DNA from: Wenzhouxiangella sp.
Lineage (GTDB): Bacteria > Pseudomonadota > Gammaproteobacteria > Xanthomonadales > Wenzhouxiangellaceae
Direction of reading: 5' to 3'
DNA length: 8,192 nucleotides
NCBI GenBank assembly: GCA_007135355.1
Contig: SLJA01000324.1
Coordinates: forward strand, 1-8,192
Below the pieces are notes generated by a model. That model saw nothing but the letters and a program-made list of their open reading frames with translations, had not been told where the DNA came from and searched no databases. Positions 5,531 through 8,192 of the stretch are shown one piece after another; the first letter of the stretch is position 1, and every line of letters begins with the position of its first letter. Both the position numbers and the translations under genes were made by a program.

Positions 5531-8190
5531 ACGAACGCCTGGGCGCCGTGGCGGCCACCCGCCGCTGCCTGGACCTGACCAGCCTGGCTGAGCTGCCCGG
5601 TGAGGCGCAGGCGCTGGCCCGGGTGCTGAAGACTTGCCGCGAGCAGGCTGATCGCGAACTGTCGGCCCAATTTGCCGGGGGCACTGATATTCGTGAACTG
5701 GTGCACGCGCGGGCCTGGGTGGTTGAGCAGCTGGTGCTGGCTGCCTGGCGTTGCCTGGTTGCGGTATCGACTGAACTGGAGTTGTGCGCGGTCGGCGGCT
5801 TCGCCCGCGGCGAGTTGCACCCGCACTCCGACGTCGATCTGCTGGTGCTTTACTCGCAGACCGGCGAGCGCCCGGATGACAGCCTGGCCGGCACCCTAGA
5901 GACCTTTGTGCAGCTGCTATGGGACGCCGGGCTGCGTCCCGGCCACAGCGTGCGCACGGTGTCGCAGTGCGTCGAGGAAGCCGCCGCCGATGTCGGCGTG
6001 GCCACCAACCTGATGGAAACCCGCCTGCTGGCCGGCAACGGTCGATTGCTGGCGGCCATGCGCTCGGCAACCCAGGCGCCGGCCCTGTGGCCGGCAGCGG
6101 AGTTCTTTGCCGCCAAGTGTGCAGAACAGCAGCGCCGTCACGAGCAGTTCGAAGACACCATCTACAACCTCGAGCCCAATATCAAGGAGGGCCCGGGTGG
6201 ATTGCGCGATCTGCAGATGATCTCCTGGGTCACGCGCCGTCACTTTGGCACCGCCACCGTCCATGGCCTGGTCGAGCGTGGCTTCCTCAGTGAGCAGGAG
6301 CTCAGCGACCTGGTGCTCAACCGCGATTTTCTGTGGTCTCTGCGCTGGGCCCTGCATGAGCTGGCCGGCCGTGCCGAGGAACGTCTGTTGTTCGAGCATC
6401 AGCGCCGGCTGGCCCAGCGTTTCGGCATCGACGTCGACAGCAACGGCAACGCCGCCGTCGAGCAGTTCATGCAACGCTACTACCGCTCGGCCATGCAGGT
6501 GGCCCAACTCAACGAGCGCCTGCTGCAGAGTTTTGACGAGGAACTGCTGGCCGGACGTCAGCACTTGCCGTCGGCTGAAATCGACGCGCATTTCCGGGTT
6601 CATGACGGCTATCTGGAACTGACCGACCCGCATGCTTTCGTCGAGCACCCGGAACTCCTGATGCGGATGTTCCTGGTGCTGGCCGAGCATCCGGAGATCC
6701 GCGGGGTGCGCGCGGCGACCATCCGCCTGGTTCGTGAACACCTGTACCTGATCGACCAGGCCTACCGGGAAGACCCGGAGATCCTGGCCATGTTTCTGAC
6801 CCTGCTGAAAAATCCGCGGCTGGTCTACAGTCAGCTGGCGCGCATGAACCGCTATGGCGTGCTCGGCGCCCTGCTGCCGGAATTTGCCGAAATCACCGGC
6901 CGCATGCAGTTCGATCTGTTTCATGTCTATACGGTTGATCAGCACACCTTGTTCGTGATTCGCAATCTGCGCCGCTTCACTTACGGCAAGTATCCGGAGC
7001 AGTTCGCCCATGCGATCGAGGTCATACAAGGCATCGAGCGGCCGGAGCTGCTGTATCTGGCCGCGCTGTTTCATGACATCGCCAAGGGCCGCGGCGGCGA
7101 CCACTCCGAACTGGGCGCCGTGGATGCGCGGGATTTTGTCGAACGACTGGATCTGAGGGCCGAAGACCGCGACCTGGTGGTGTGGCTGGTACGCGAGCAC
7201 CTGCTGATGTCGCGCACCAGCCAGCGCGAGGACATCAGCGATCCGCTGGTGGTCAATCGTTTTGCCGAGCGGGTCGGCAGCCAGCGCCGGCTGGATCATC
7301 TGCTGGTCCTGACTGTGGCCGACATCGCCGCGACCAGCCCGAAACTGTGGAACTCGTGGAAAGACAGCTTGCTGTGGGAGCTCTACCGAGCAACCAGCGA
7401 CGCGCTGGCGCGTGGGCCCGAACAACGCCTGGACCGTCAGGCCAGCGTTGATGAGACCCGGCGCGAGGCCATGACACTGCTGGCCGGCCAGGGCCTGAGT
7501 GCGGAAGCGGTCGCCGGCTTGTGGCAGGCGCTGCCGGAGCGAGCCTTCCTGCGCCTGGACGCCGATCAACTGGCCTGGGCGACAGCGGCTGTGCGGGCTA
7601 CAGCGGATTTGCCGTTGGTGGTCTGTCGACACCTGCCCGACAAGGGCATCAGCGAGCTGTTCGTCCACGCCGAAGACTTTGCCGGTCTGTTCGCCGTGGT
7701 CGCGCGCGAGCTCGACCGCATGCAGCTCGACGTACTGGCTGCCCGGGTGGTGACCAGCGAGGATGGCAAGAGCTGGGACGTGTTTCAGGTCATGGATAAC
7801 AACGCGGGACCGCTCAACCCTTCCGATGCCACTCGTTTGTGCAGGATTCTGAGCGAACAACTGGCGGCCAAGACGGTTCGGTCGCTGCCGGCGCGGCCAC
7901 TGCCGCGGCGGCTGCAGCCATTCATGGGTCGGGCCGAAGTCCGCATGCAACCAGCCGGTACGCTGACCAGCCTGGAAATTGCCGCCACCGACCGTCCCGG
8001 CCTGCTCTCGGCCATGGCCGAGGCCCTGGTGGCTCAGGGCATACGCCTGATGGATGCGCGCATCGCCACCTTTGGCCAGCGCGTCGAAGACGTCTTCCTG
8101 GTGGTCGACGCCGACGGCCGCGCGCTGGACGAAGACGCTTGCCAGCGCCTGGAAGCTGAACTGCGCCGGCGCCTGGATGTCTCCAACTGA
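5527..8190 (+). CDS. glnD: Bifunctional PII uridylyltransferase / uridylyl-removing enzyme GlnD
   Basis: GlnD senses glutamine and attaches UMP to PII proteins (GlnB/GlnK) when nitrogen is short, or removes it when glutamine is plentiful, thereby setting GlnE and NtrBC activity. The 887-residue product is full length (E. coli 890). The N-terminal nucleotidyltransferase motif is GGFARGELHPHSDVDLLVL at 90-108, with D102 and D104 as metal-binding aspartates. The family signature NLEPNIKEGPGGLRDLQ is at 214-230. The HD domain carrying the uridylyl-removing activity has H473 (VDQHT), H516-D517 (ALFHDIAKG), H526 (GGDHSELG), H558 and D599 (VADI). Two C-terminal ACT domains follow, near 708-780 (ELFVHAEDFAGLFA) and 814-885 (LEIAATDRPGLLS), the likely glutamine sensors. 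Both catalytic centres look intact. The ATG lies inside the map stop (ATGA) without a clear Shine-Dalgarno site, so translation is probably coupled to map. The stop is two bases before the window end, so the next gene is not visible. Confidence 0.98.
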   Translation: MNERLGAVAATRRCLDLTSLAELPGEAQALARVLKTCREQADRELSAQFAGGTDIRELVHARAWVVEQLVLAAWRCLVAVSTELELCAVGGFARGELHPHSDVDLLVLYSQTGERPDDSLAGTLETFVQLLWDAGLRPGHSVRTVSQCVEEAAADVGVATNLMETRLLAGNGRLLAAMRSATQAPALWPAAEFFAAKCAEQQRRHEQFEDTIYNLEPNIKEGPGGLRDLQMISWVTRRHFGTATVHGLVERGFLSEQELSDLVLNRDFLWSLRWALHELAGRAEERLLFEHQRRLAQRFGIDVDSNGNAAVEQFMQRYYRSAMQVAQLNERLLQSFDEELLAGRQHLPSAEIDAHFRVHDGYLELTDPHAFVEHPELLMRMFLVLAEHPEIRGVRAATIRLVREHLYLIDQAYREDPEILAMFLTLLKNPRLVYSQLARMNRYGVLGALLPEFAEITGRMQFDLFHVYTVDQHTLFVIRNLRRFTYGKYPEQFAHAIEVIQGIERPELLYLAALFHDIAKGRGGDHSELGAVDARDFVERLDLRAEDRDLVVWLVREHLLMSRTSQREDISDPLVVNRFAERVGSQRRLDHLLVLTVADIAATSPKLWNSWKDSLLWELYRATSDALARGPEQRLDRQASVDETRREAMTLLAGQGLSAEAVAGLWQALPERAFLRLDADQLAWATAAVRATADLPLVVCRHLPDKGISELFVHAEDFAGLFAVVARELDRMQLDVLAARVVTSEDGKSWDVFQVMDNNAGPLNPSDATRLCRILSEQLAAKTVRSLPARPLPRRLQPFMGRAEVRMQPAGTLTSLEIAATDRPGLLSAMAEALVAQGIRLMDARIATFGQRVEDVFLVVDADGRALDEDACQRLEAELRRRLDVSN

Positions 8191-8192
8191 GC

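Noticed and set aside
5917..7950. A 677-codon open frame on the minus strand, opposite glnD
   Set aside because: The sense strand encodes a complete GlnD with all its motifs. The antisense product has low-complexity His/Gln/Ala-rich composition and no recognisable domain, the same GC-rich shadow effect.

Overview
The window is ordinary GC-rich bacterial chromosome, tightly packed with genes. Four genes are complete and one is cut by the left edge. The proteins (GlnD, a type I methionine aminopeptidase, an AcrA/AcrB-like efflux pair) and the map-glnD gene order point to a gammaproteobacterium. The order or genus cannot be fixed from this sequence alone.

Layout, left to right: (1) the last 56 codons of a plus-strand fatty acid hydroxylase/sterol desaturase family gene; (2) a minus-strand, two-gene efflux operon, read from about 4564 down to 174, made of a periplasmic adaptor and an RND inner-membrane permease joined by a 4-nt ATGA overlap; (3) a spacer of about 190 bp between divergent genes, which must hold the promoters for both directions and contains short inverted repeats; (4) a plus-strand pair, map (methionine aminopeptidase) and glnD (PII uridylyltransferase/uridylyl-removing enzyme), again joined by an ATGA overlap. 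glnD ends two bases before the window ends.

Functionally there are two blocks. The adaptor and permease would form two parts of a tripartite envelope pump. No TolC-type outer-membrane channel and no regulator gene is in view, so the channel must come from elsewhere. The map-glnD block is housekeeping: N-terminal methionine removal and nitrogen-status signalling through PII.

I found no RNA genes, mobile elements, CRISPR arrays or integration scars, and no sign of a new multi-gene system. The most distinctive local feature is a perfect 14-bp palindrome centred on the junction of two abutting convergent stop codons (167-180). Other points worth a look are a 16-bp inverted repeat in the divergent spacer, and an efflux operon beside map where enterobacteria carry rpsB.
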